Origin: Acidobacteria bacterium UBA7540
GTDB lineage: Bacteria; Acidobacteriota; Terriglobia; UBA7540
Direction: 5' to 3'
Assembly (NCBI GenBank): GCA_002478145.1
Contig: DLMI01000023.1
Coordinates: 107,750 to 113,964 of the forward strand
DNA length: 6,215 nt
Shown one piece after another: positions 1 through 6,072 of this stretch. The notes under the pieces are model-generated. The model was given only the letters and a program-made list of their open reading frames with translations, was not told where the DNA came from and ran no database searches. The position numbers were made by a program, and so were the translations under genes. Numbering within the stretch: position 1 is the first letter of the stretch; each line of letters opens with the position of its first letter.

Positions 1-72
1 TACAAGAACCACGACGAGGAGTACCTCGACGCCAAATCCCTCCAGCAGATACTTGCACAACCCAGTGCATAG
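1..72 (+). CDS. Possible C-terminal end of an unidentified protein (partial)
   Basis: Reading frame 1 is open from the window edge and ends at TAG (70-72). It gives 23 residues, beginning YKNHDEEYLDA and ending LQQILAQPSA. The peptide is hydrophilic and acidic, then turns into a short amphipathic helix-like end, as real protein tails often do. No family can be recognised from so little. A 23-codon open frame can occur by chance in DNA of this composition, so the gene itself is not certain. The stop codon touches the first base of the inverted repeat at 72-170. If that element inserted at ATA, the pre-insertion sequence would also have read GCATAG, so the stop would be unchanged. It converges on the minus-strand phosphotransferase gene ending at 469. 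Confidence 0.4.
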   Translation, partial: YKNHDEEYLDAKSLQQILAQPSA

Positions 73-170
73 AAGCTGTGCAATAATTCATAAAGGTAAT
101 ATGTATATGACGATTATTCAACAACTTACGCCCTGCAAAGCCGGCGCTCAGCAAATTATTTCACAGCTTC
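72..170. repeat. 99-bp segment bounded by 17-bp inverted repeats, MITE-like
   Basis: The left arm 72-88 (GAAGCTGTGCAATAATT) and the right arm 154-170 (AATTATTTCACAGCTTC) are inverted repeats matching at 16 of 17 positions. The one mismatch is c81 against t161. The trinucleotide ATA flanks both outer ends (69-71 and 171-173), as a 3-bp target duplication would. The 65-base interior is AT-rich on its left half and has no open frame of note. This geometry fits a miniature inverted-repeat element or the collapsed ends of an insertion sequence. A long-range hairpin at the 3' end of the left-edge gene is the alternative. The 3-bp direct repeat alone is weak evidence, and no known IS end is recognised. 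Confidence 0.5.
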
Positions 171-468
171 ATAGGTGTGGTCAGTTGAATTGATCGAGCA
201 CTGTTGGCGTGCTTGCCGCACATCGCCCGCGAGCCCGCATTTCTCGCCACGATTGGACGCTCTTAGGCGGCTGCCGGAAGGGCGGGGCACGGGGCACAGG
301 AATAATCAGGAAGGCCTTGTAACGGCGGGGCTGAAGCCCCGCCCTTCCACACCCGTGGTGAGAAATCTGGGCAAGGCGGGATAGCTCAGGGCGCAAGGAC
401 GGAGGTGATTGGCTCGAAGGTAGGCACTGCGCGGCCAAGCAGGACCGATCTTGCGGGTCCGATGTAAC
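73..468. other. Non-coding gap with repeats, no convincing gene
   Basis: This is the converging intergenic region between the left-edge gene tail and the phosphotransferase gene. It contains the inverted-repeat segment at 72-170 and the GC-rich repeat at 276-348. Short open frames exist on both strands (for example plus 175-384 and minus 181-438). They show no domain, have no clear ribosome binding site, and their sequence merely reads through the repeat (GLKPRPSTP). A weak dyad (GGACC 442-446, GGTCC 456-460) sits 9 bases beyond the end of the phosphotransferase gene but has no T-run, so it is not a good intrinsic terminator. Confidence 0.6.
276..348. repeat. GC-rich nested inverted repeat (intergenic repeat family candidate)
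   Basis: Two perfect inverted repeats share the same right half. The outer pair is 276-288 (GGAAGGGCGGGGC) with 336-348 (GCCCCGCCCTTCC), 13 bp with 47 bases between. The inner pair is 324-332 (GGCGGGGCT) with 335-343 (AGCCCCGCC), 9 bp around a 2-base centre. The octamer GGCGGGGC therefore occurs twice directly (281-288, 324-331) and once inverted, so two alternative hairpins compete for the same right arm. From memory, similar intergenic sequences with GGCTGAAGCC cores are common in Acidobacteria genomes. This could not be checked here. There is no T-run after it on either strand, so it is not a typical terminator. Confidence 0.5.
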
Positions 469-3102
469 TCACCTGCCGATCGTCACCACGCCGGCATCGC
501 CGTCCGCGGTGATGTGTTGCCCGCTGCGGACGCGCTCAGTCGCCACGCCCGTCCCCAGCACCGCGGGGATGTGATATTCGCGCGCCACGATGGAACTGTG
601 ACTGAGCAGGCCGCCCACGTCCGTGACGACGCCCGAGGCCAGCGCAAACAGCGGCGTCCAGGCCGGCGTGGTGATCTTGGCAACGAGGATGTCGCCCGGT
701 TGCATCAGGTCGAACTCTTCAGGACCGTGGATCACGCGCGCCACGCCCACCACGCGGCCTGGACTCGCGCCCACCCCTTTGATGACGTCCCCCGCCGCTT
801 GGCCAGTGCGCGCGGGCATCCAGCGGCTGACGTCAATGCCCAGCATGCGGACGCCGCCCTTGCTCGGCAGCGACACGGGCGGCGTCACCTTGCGCTCACG
901 CTCCCACGTCGCCCGCCGCGCCGCCACCACGCCACCATAATGTTCAGAGGGCTGGCCGGCATCGAGTGCGCGTGCCGCCGCCTCCACCTCATCCGACTTC
1001 ACCCAATATACGTCATCGCGCTCCGCGATTGCGCCTGCCGCCACCATCCGCCGTCCCACTTCACCCAACATGCGGCGCAGCAGCGGCCAACCCAGTCCGA
1101 CATCGGCGAGCGCGTCTTCTCGCAGCGGCGCATAGCGCTGGGCGGTCCGAACCAGAAACCGGAAGAGCCGCAATCGGACGCCTTTCAGCCGGGCGAGAAC
1201 CGCTTGAGTGGCTTGCTCCCGCGCCAACGCAGCCGCCGCCTGCCGCTCATGAGGACTGCGCGCGGGCTCGTGCAGAAAGAACTTCAGCGTCTCGAGGAGC
1301 GGCGCGGGGTCGTCAGCCGGGACGCTCTTGGCGAAATCCAGATCGTAGATGGCGTGACCGAAGCGATTCAGATGCTCCGCGAATCGCCGGGTGAACCCGC
1401 GCCAGCTTTCCGCATCGGCGATGGGCGCAGATTGTGATTCGCAGGCCACCACAATGTCCTTGCTCCTTGTGCGCGCCAGATACGCGGAAAGCTCCGCTTG
1501 TGTGCGTGCCCAGCTCGCCAGATCATAGAGCGATTTCTCCGCCTGGATGGGTTCGCTATCGAAACCGAGCACGAAGGTTAACGCGGGCGGCTCGCTCTGG
1601 CGCCTGATGAAGTGGTTATAGACGTAGTTGAACGCAGCCTCGCCCAAATTTGCCGCCGGCAGAATGCCGGTCTGGATGCTCACGTAATGGCCGGCTGCTG
1701 CCTTTACGATCTCGCGCGCGCCGGCGAGCAATTCCGTCGCGGGCGTCGTGGCCAGATCGCGCGCCGCCCACGCGCCCACGACGTTGGCATAGTGCGGGCG
1801 TGCTTGCTCGGCCCAGCGCTCCCGCGCCGAACGCAGCAGCGGGACCATCCTGAAGACCAGCCCGGGCAAGGCGAGGAGCACCCGCACCGATTGCCACGCA
1901 CTTAACCCGAATTCGGTGTAGGCGTACTCATTGATGGTCACCAGAAAGAAATTAACACCGGCTAGCAGGCGCCCGAATCCCAGCGATTGCACCTTAGCCC
2001 GAAGCGTTTCGTTCCACAGGGGCAGCGCGAGCGTCGCAAAGAGCGGCGAGAGCGGATCGGGCAGAAGTTCGATGACGCTGCTTCGCGCGTACCGCCCCCC
2101 TGCGCGCGGCAGCTTCCATTCCAGCGTCGGGGGCGGCTCAGGCAGCGTAGTGATGGGACGAGCCTGTAGGATGAAGATGCGCTTGTCGCACATCGCCCAT
2201 TCGATGTCCATCGGCTGTCCGTAGAGTTGCTCGATCTCGAGGCCGAGGCGGACCAATTCAGCGGCTTGCGCCGGCGGCAGGGCGGCCTGCCGGCGTTTTT
2301 CCGCGGGCACAGGCTCTTCGCGCGTGCCTTCGGGCAGGCGCACCGTCATCACGTCCTTGTCGGCGACATGCAGCGATTCAATCGCGCCCGTTTGCTTGTC
2401 GACGATGATCGTGTCAGGCGTAACCTGCCCGCCTACAATCGCCTCGCCCAAACCCCACGCCGCGTTGATCGTCATCTGGTCGCGCGCGCCCGTCACTGGA
2501 TTCGCCGTGAAGAGGACACCCGCCACATCGGCCGGAACGAGTTGCTGCACCACGACGGCGATGCTAAGGTCTTCGGGACGCATGCCCTGCCGGGCGCGGT
2601 AGCCGAGGGCGCGCGCCGTCCAGAGCGAACCCCAGCAACGCTTGACGGCAGCCAACACATCGTCGCTGCCGCGTACATTGAGATAAGTTTCCAGTTGGCC
2701 TGCGAATGACATCCCGGGCAAATCTTCCGCGGTGGCTGACGAGCGCACCGCGACGGACGGATCGCCTGCGCCCAGCTCCGCGTACGATTGTCGAATCAGC
2801 GCGGCGATGTCATCGGGCAGCGTGCTCTGCGCGAAGAGCGACTGGATTTGCGCCGAGGCACGGTCGAGTGTGGCTGGGTCGTCCGCTCTGGCTTGTGCCG
2901 CGGCGGACAGAATCGCCTCGGCGAGACAGTTCGCGCTTACAAAGCGGCGATAGGCGTAGGTGGTGATTTGAAAACCCGGCGGCACGGGCAGACCGGCCAC
3001 CGCCAGGCGCGCCAGCGATGCGCCCTTGCCGCCCACCAGTTCGAGCCTCGCGTCGGGGCTATTCAGTTTGAGAATATACGGACTGGCTTGAAGTGAACTC
3101 AT
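469..3102 (-). CDS. PEP-synthase-superfamily phosphotransferase, rifampin phosphotransferase (RPH)-like
   Basis: This 877-residue protein has three parts. Residues 1-320 form a PEP/pyruvate-binding ATP-grasp domain with VGGKGASL (23-30), VRSSATAEDLPGMSFAGQ (119-136), LFTANPVTG (197-205), GLGEAIVGG (217-225), DIEWA (299-303) and ILQARPIT (311-318). Residues 330-770 form a long, less conserved central domain starting near VIELLPDPLSPLF. Residues 775-877 form the swivelling phosphohistidine domain with KGVGASPG (775-782) and GGLLSHSSIVARE, catalytic His835 (codon at 598-600). The His domain is last and there is no PEP-binding TIM barrel, so this is not true PpsA or PPDK. Order and length match RPH (about 865 residues), which moves the ATP beta-phosphate through His onto rifampin. 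Actual substrate is unknown, since many environmental homologues are untested. The ATG at 3102 has GAGGGA 8 bases upstream (3111-3116). The protein is cytosolic, with no signal peptide. The gene appears intact and probably monocistronic. Confidence 0.9.
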   Translation of the reverse strand: MSSLQASPYILKLNSPDARLELVGGKGASLARLAVAGLPVPPGFQITTYAYRRFVSANCLAEAILSAAAQARADDPATLDRASAQIQSLFAQSTLPDDIAALIRQSYAELGAGDPSVAVRSSATAEDLPGMSFAGQLETYLNVRGSDDVLAAVKRCWGSLWTARALGYRARQGMRPEDLSIAVVVQQLVPADVAGVLFTANPVTGARDQMTINAAWGLGEAIVGGQVTPDTIIVDKQTGAIESLHVADKDVMTVRLPEGTREEPVPAEKRRQAALPPAQAAELVRLGLEIEQLYGQPMDIEWAMCDKRIFILQARPITTLPEPPPTLEWKLPRAGGRYARSSVIELLPDPLSPLFATLALPLWNETLRAKVQSLGFGRLLAGVNFFLVTINEYAYTEFGLSAWQSVRVLLALPGLVFRMVPLLRSARERWAEQARPHYANVVGAWAARDLATTPATELLAGAREIVKAAAGHYVSIQTGILPAANLGEAAFNYVYNHFIRRQSEPPALTFVLGFDSEPIQAEKSLYDLASWARTQAELSAYLARTRSKDIVVACESQSAPIADAESWRGFTRRFAEHLNRFGHAIYDLDFAKSVPADDPAPLLETLKFFLHEPARSPHERQAAAALAREQATQAVLARLKGVRLRLFRFLVRTAQRYAPLREDALADVGLGWPLLRRMLGEVGRRMVAAGAIAERDDVYWVKSDEVEAAARALDAGQPSEHYGGVVAARRATWERERKVTPPVSLPSKGGVRMLGIDVSRWMPARTGQAAGDVIKGVGASPGRVVGVARVIHGPEEFDLMQPGDILVAKITTPAWTPLFALASGVVTDVGGLLSHSSIVAREYHIPAVLGTGVATERVRSGQHITADGDAGVVTIGR

Positions 3103-3142
3103 TGCCGTTTTCCCTCGTCAGATGCCTTTATGCAAGCTTCCT

Positions 3143-3172
3143 AAAATTAATAAACTATAGTTAATTACTTTT
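3143..3172. promoter_or_regulatory. AT-rich 30-bp near-palindrome, candidate operator
   Basis: The half-sites 3143-3157 and 3158-3172 are inverted copies matching at 13 of 15 positions (mismatched pairs 3152/3163 and 3147/3168). The centre AACTATAGTT (3153-3162) is a perfect 10-bp palindrome. It lies between the TTGACA box and the start codon of the RPH-like gene, covering the likely -10 region and start of transcription, which is where a repressor dimer would act. There is no T-run pattern typical of a terminator and no gap for a hairpin loop. A bound protein is therefore the more likely reader. The regulator is not in this window. Confidence 0.5.
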
Positions 3173-3188
3173 CATTGCCCCCTGTCAA
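3160..3188 (-). promoter_or_regulatory. Candidate sigma-70-type promoter of the RPH-like gene
   Basis: Reading the minus strand, a perfect TTGACA lies at 3188-3183. A 17-base spacer leads to a poor -10 at 3165-3160 (ATTAAC), and shifts of one base either way give 3/6 matches. A better -10 look-alike, TATAGT (3159-3154), lies too far away (23-base spacer). The perfect -35 box in an AT-rich gap, about 80 bases before the start codon, makes a promoter here likely. The exact -10 is undecided. It would make the phosphotransferase transcriptionally independent of the pump operon. Confidence 0.4.
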
Positions 3189-3233
3189 GCAGAATTTTCC
3201 TTTCCAAATCAACCCTCCAGGATGACGAGGGCC

Positions 3234-4026
3234 TTAAACCTTCTTCGTGTCGTAAACCCTCAGCACCTCGTCACCGTAGTGGTTGATGACCTTGATGGCG
3301 ATCTTGCCGGTTGTTGGCGGGTCGAAGGGGCGGCTGGTCGTGGAATAGAGAGCTGACCATGCGGCCTGGTCGATTTCGGCTCGCAGGGCGCGCTTGAGTT
3401 TGTCATGAGGTTCTTCGGCACCCGTGAAGTACGCGTGACGAACGAAGAAGCTCTCGCCGTCATAGTTCGTATCGATGAACCAACAGGCGATATCGTTGGC
3501 CGAGTGGCTGCGAATCTGCCCCGTCGTGGCATCGTAAATGTCCAGTGACTAGGAGGTCGAACCCCACACCCTGGACTGCTTCCTTGGCCGCTTCTTTAAC
3601 CTGGTCGGGGCCCACGGTGCCGTGTTCGGGGCCGATCGAGACGGCCACGCGCCGCGTCTTGCCGTCCTTTTCCGTATATTCGCCCGAGGCGTGAATCCAG
3701 GCTCCGGCGTAGGATTCCAACCGGTCGAACTTGAGGCGCTCGTTCCTGAACGTATTCTGGACACCTGCTTTTCTCAGGTTGTCGATAATCATCGTGGCGA
3801 ACTGCCCGCCCGATGATGCCCTGTGGGCTTCGGCTTCGGAGGCGGGGCGTTCCTCATCGGTTGAGAGCAGGCGATAAGGCGAGAGACTTTCCACGGTAAA
3901 GGGGCCGGTAACCCGAATCTTCCTGGAGTCCTCATAGGGCTGGTCGTAGAGCAACTCCGTTTCCGCGTGGCGGGCGATGGCGAGGGCCACGCGGCTGGTG
4001 TCAATCGTGATCCAGCGACGCCCCCA
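3234..4026 (-). pseudogene. Remnant of adenine-specific DNA methyltransferase (Type III Mod-like), internally deleted and frameshifted
   Basis: Reading the minus strand, similarity starts at WGRRWITIDTSRVALAIAR (from 4026), a motif that in this family follows the SAM-binding segment. It then jumps directly to HAETELLYDQPYEDS (about 3971) and continues through GPFTVESLSP and VSIGPEHGTVGPD to GVGFDLLV (3547). The frame breaks near 3543-3550. The second frame resumes with DIYDATTGQIRSHSANDIA (from 3542) and runs via FFVRHAYFTG, RALRAEIDQAAW and KVINHYGDEVLRVYD to TAA (3234-3236). In family members I remember, roughly a hundred or more residues lie between the first two blocks and about 70 between FDLLV and the DIYD block. 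Both stretches seem deleted, the second out of frame. The N-terminal half with the SAM (FxGxG) and catalytic (DPPY-type) motifs is absent. There is no start codon or ribosome binding site. It is almost certainly non-functional. Confidence 0.85.
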
Positions 4027-4051
4027 ATGCCGCCCAGCGACTATGCGCAGT

Positions 4052-5650
4052 TCAATGCGGGGCGATCGTTCCTGACTGTCCTTTTGGCGGCCGCTTAGTC
4101 AGGGCGATCAGGGGGATCAGAGTGAGAACCAGCACTCCAAGATATTGAAAGATCCGAACCAGCGCCACCATGGTGGCTTCGCGCTGCACCAGGCCAAAGA
4201 GGGCAGCATAAGCTTGCTGGTCGGCCAACACAGGGCCGGAACCCGCAAACAAACCCCTCAGCCCACCGAGCAGACTCAGCACCGAAGGGGAGACCGGTGT
4301 GATATTGGCGACCAGCAAGTTGGTGTGCTCCTGCCCCATGCGGGTCAGCATAGTTTCCACGATCGAAATACCCACGCCGCCGCCGATGTTCCGCATCATA
4401 TTGAACAAACTGGTAGCGTTCCCCATCCTTTCTTTGGGGATGAAAGCCATGGTCAAAACCGTGAGCGGCACAAACACTAACCCCAATGAAAGACCCTGAA
4501 TGAACTGCGGCCAGAATACATCCCAGAAACCGATCTCTAAGTTGAACCCCATCAACCGATAGAACGAAAAGCTGGAGATCAATATTCCGCCGACGAATAC
4601 CTTGCGAGGGTCGAACCTACTCACCAGGAAGGAGGCCACAGGCATGGAGAGAGCCGCTCCCAACCCCATGGCGAACGTGGCCAGGCCCGCTTGCACCGAC
4701 GGATAACCCATCAGCGTCTGGAGCCATATCGAGATGGTGACTTGACTGCCATACATAACGAAGCCCTGGAGTGCCATCACTATGGTGCCGGCGGCAAAGG
4801 GCACCTGTCTGAACACGCGAAGCTCGGCAACCGGATCTCGCGTATTCAATTCGCGTGTCACCCAGGCCAGGAGCCCCACCACAAAGGCCACAGCCAAGAC
4901 CACGATGAACCTGGAACCAAACCAATCCTCTTCCTGCCCCTTGTCCAACATGATCTGGAGCGCGGCCACCCAAATAACCAGTGTTGCCAGCCCCCAGGAA
5001 TCGACTGGCGCCGAGGAGCGCCGAATGTACGGCGGGTCCTTCACAAATGCTTTGATCATGAGGACGGAGATCAGACCCACAGGCAAGTTGATGTAAAAGA
5101 CCCAACGCCACGAGTAGTTGTCGGTGAGCCAACCACCCAACACGGGTCCAAGTACAGGCGCCACTATGACCCCGAGTGCGAAGACCGCCATGGCTTTGCC
5201 GTGTTGCTCGCGAGGAAACGCTTCCAGCAATACCGCCTGAGATAGCGGTTGCAGTGAACCACCACAAGCGCCCTGAATCACGCGGAAGGTCACCAGCAGG
5301 CCCATGCTGGGAGCGATGCCACAGAGCAAAGAGGCAACGGTAAAGCCTGCGGTAGAGAAAAGGAGCAGATTCTTCCGTCCAAAGTGATTGGCCAGCCATC
5401 CTGAGATCGGAATCACAATACCGTTGGCCACCAGATACGAAGTGAGCGCCCAAGTCGCTTCGTTGGGTGTCGCCGAGAGGCTCCCTGCAATGTGCGTCAA
5501 GGAGACGTTGACGACGGTGGTGTCCAGCACTTCCATGAAGGTGGCGAGCATTACGGCCGCGGTGATGAGCCACGGACGCTCGGCAAGACTCGCGGCGCGC
5601 ACGGTTACCGTCGGTTGTGTGCCTTGCGCGACTTGGGGAGGAACGGTCAT
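4052..5650 (-). CDS. DHA2-family MFS multidrug efflux transporter, EmrB/QacA type
   Basis: This 532-residue inner-membrane protein has length and hydrophobic pattern fitting 14 transmembrane helices (proton-driven drug export). Family motifs are in place: LDTTVVNV (42-49, motif D1), GWLANHFGRK (84-93, motif A), RVIQGACGG (123-131, motif B), GVIVAPVLGPVLGGWL (160-175, antiporter motif C), then WRWVFYINLPVG (181-192). The start ATG at 5650 overlaps the STAS gene stop as ATGA and has AGGAG six bases upstream (5657-5661), so translation is probably coupled. EmrB proteins usually work with a periplasmic adaptor (EmrA/HlyD type) and a TolC-like channel. Neither is in the window, so it may act alone or with partners encoded elsewhere. 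G+C is visibly lower than in the RPH-like gene. The substrate cannot be deduced. The gene ends 25 bases before the methylase remnant begins. Confidence 0.93.
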   Translation of the reverse strand: MTVPPQVAQGTQPTVTVRAASLAERPWLITAAVMLATFMEVLDTTVVNVSLTHIAGSLSATPNEATWALTSYLVANGIVIPISGWLANHFGRKNLLLFSTAGFTVASLLCGIAPSMGLLVTFRVIQGACGGSLQPLSQAVLLEAFPREQHGKAMAVFALGVIVAPVLGPVLGGWLTDNYSWRWVFYINLPVGLISVLMIKAFVKDPPYIRRSSAPVDSWGLATLVIWVAALQIMLDKGQEEDWFGSRFIVVLAVAFVVGLLAWVTRELNTRDPVAELRVFRQVPFAAGTIVMALQGFVMYGSQVTISIWLQTLMGYPSVQAGLATFAMGLGAALSMPVASFLVSRFDPRKVFVGGILISSFSFYRLMGFNLEIGFWDVFWPQFIQGLSLGLVFVPLTVLTMAFIPKERMGNATSLFNMMRNIGGGVGISIVETMLTRMGQEHTNLLVANITPVSPSVLSLLGGLRGLFAGSGPVLADQQAYAALFGLVQREATMVALVRIFQYLGVLVLTLIPLIALTKRPPKGQSGTIAPH

Positions 5651-5931
5651 CGTCCGCTCCTCTCGACCGGAATCCCCAGGTGCTCACAGAGTGTTCGCGC
5701 GAACGGGGAGCTGCATACGAGACGCCGATGGGCTCGCCAGAGGGCGAGAAGGGCCTGCTCGCCCACGTGGTCGGCACAGGTGATACCGTCGAGATCAATC
5801 TCGACCGGGTCTGTCGGCGAGCAGCACTGGGCAATTGCGTCCGGCAGGCAGTCTGCCCATTCCCCGACAAGTTGTCCGTTCAGAACAACCCTGGTTTGAT
5901 CGCGCAAATAGAGAACCGTCGTTCGCAGCAC
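5647..5931 (-). CDS. Small STAS-domain protein (anti-anti-sigma-like)
   Basis: The 94 residues form one STAS-like fold: a first strand pair (TTVLYLRDQTRVVLNGQLVG, 4-23), a helix, the strand VEIDLDGITCAD (43-54), a helix from HVGEQALLALWRAHR (55-69), the strand LVCSS (71-75) and a final helix. The best-known member, SpoIIAA, has a phosphorylated Ser next to Asp in a DSSG loop. Here the loop reads D54-H55-V56-G57, so the usual phospho-Ser is missing and classical switching by a SpoIIAB-type kinase is unlikely. The GTG start at 5931 gives an N-terminus beginning MLRTTV, like relatives I recall. No good Shine-Dalgarno precedes it. It is the first gene of an operon with the pump, which it overlaps by four bases. 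A role in modulating the pump or its regulator is inference. Confidence 0.8.
   Translation of the reverse strand: MLRTTVLYLRDQTRVVLNGQLVGEWADCLPDAIAQCCSPTDPVEIDLDGITCADHVGEQALLALWRAHRRLVCSSPFARTLCEHLGIPVERSGR
5657..5664 (-). promoter_or_regulatory. Ribosome binding site of the pump gene inside the STAS gene
   Basis: On the minus strand GAGAGGAG lies six bases before the ATG at 5650, within the last codons of the STAS gene. It is the strongest Shine-Dalgarno in the window. Together with the ATGA overlap it fixes the pump start. Confidence 0.75.
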
Positions 5932-6072
5932 AACCAGAACGAATGCATCTTCTATTCCGGCAGGTCCTGGAATGTAACTTCTTGCAACTAGGATACTTAG
6001 TTGTATTCACCGGGTGTCGTGGGACACACCAAGTGCCCGGACAATGGCAGGCTGCCCAATAGAGGGCAACGG
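5932..6072. other. Gap between regulator and STAS gene with dyads and a weak sigma-54-like box
   Basis: This 141-base gap should hold the promoter of the STAS-pump operon. On the minus strand 5959-5944 reads CGGAATAGAAGATGCA. Its GG and GC are spaced as in -24/-12 promoters, but it matches the wider consensus poorly and would start transcription only a few bases before the GTG. Upstream lies a dyad, CCGGG (6010-6014) with CCCGG (6036-6040), enclosing GTGTC (6014-6018) and GACAC (6023-6027). TGCCC/GGGCA (6053-6057, 6064-6068) follows the regulator stop as a 5-bp hairpin without a T-run. None of these is proven. Confidence 0.35.

Noticed and set aside
175..438. Short open frames on both strands of the left gap (69 and 85 codons)
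   Set aside because: They have no convincing ribosome binding site and no domain, and they run through a GC-rich inverted repeat. They are probably spurious.
442..460. GGACC/GGTCC hairpin as terminator of the phosphotransferase gene
   Set aside because: The stem is only 5 bp with a 9-base loop and no T-run on the minus strand.
451..1437. Long plus-strand open frame (328 codons) opposite the phosphotransferase gene
   Set aside because: It is the antisense shadow of a GC-rich coding region. It is arginine- and histidine-rich with no domain or ribosome binding site, while the minus-strand frame carries all the family motifs.
469..3102. True PEP synthase (ppsA) or pyruvate phosphate dikinase
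   Set aside because: These have the His domain in the middle and a C-terminal PEP-binding TIM barrel. Here the His domain is at the very end and the barrel is absent.
3213..3231. CCCTC/GAGGG hairpin after the methylase remnant as terminator
   Set aside because: The stem is only 5 bp with a 9-base loop and no clear T-run.
3103..3233. Rifamycin-associated element upstream of the RPH-like gene
   Set aside because: The GC-rich 19-bp inverted repeat known from actinomycete rifamycin-inactivating genes is not seen. The palindrome present is AT-rich and unrelated.
3260..3532. Minus-strand 90-codon open frame rich in Arg, Ser and Pro
   Set aside because: It is the wrong frame. The neighbouring frame of the same strand encodes the conserved methyltransferase C-terminus.
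4691..5245. Plus-strand open frame of 184 codons inside the pump gene
   Set aside because: It is a histidine-rich antisense shadow, opposite conserved pump sequence.
4617..5870. Minus-strand open frame of 417 codons overlapping the pump and STAS genes
   Set aside because: It is an alternative frame of two well-supported genes. It is arginine- and glycine-rich with no hydrophobic segments or motifs.
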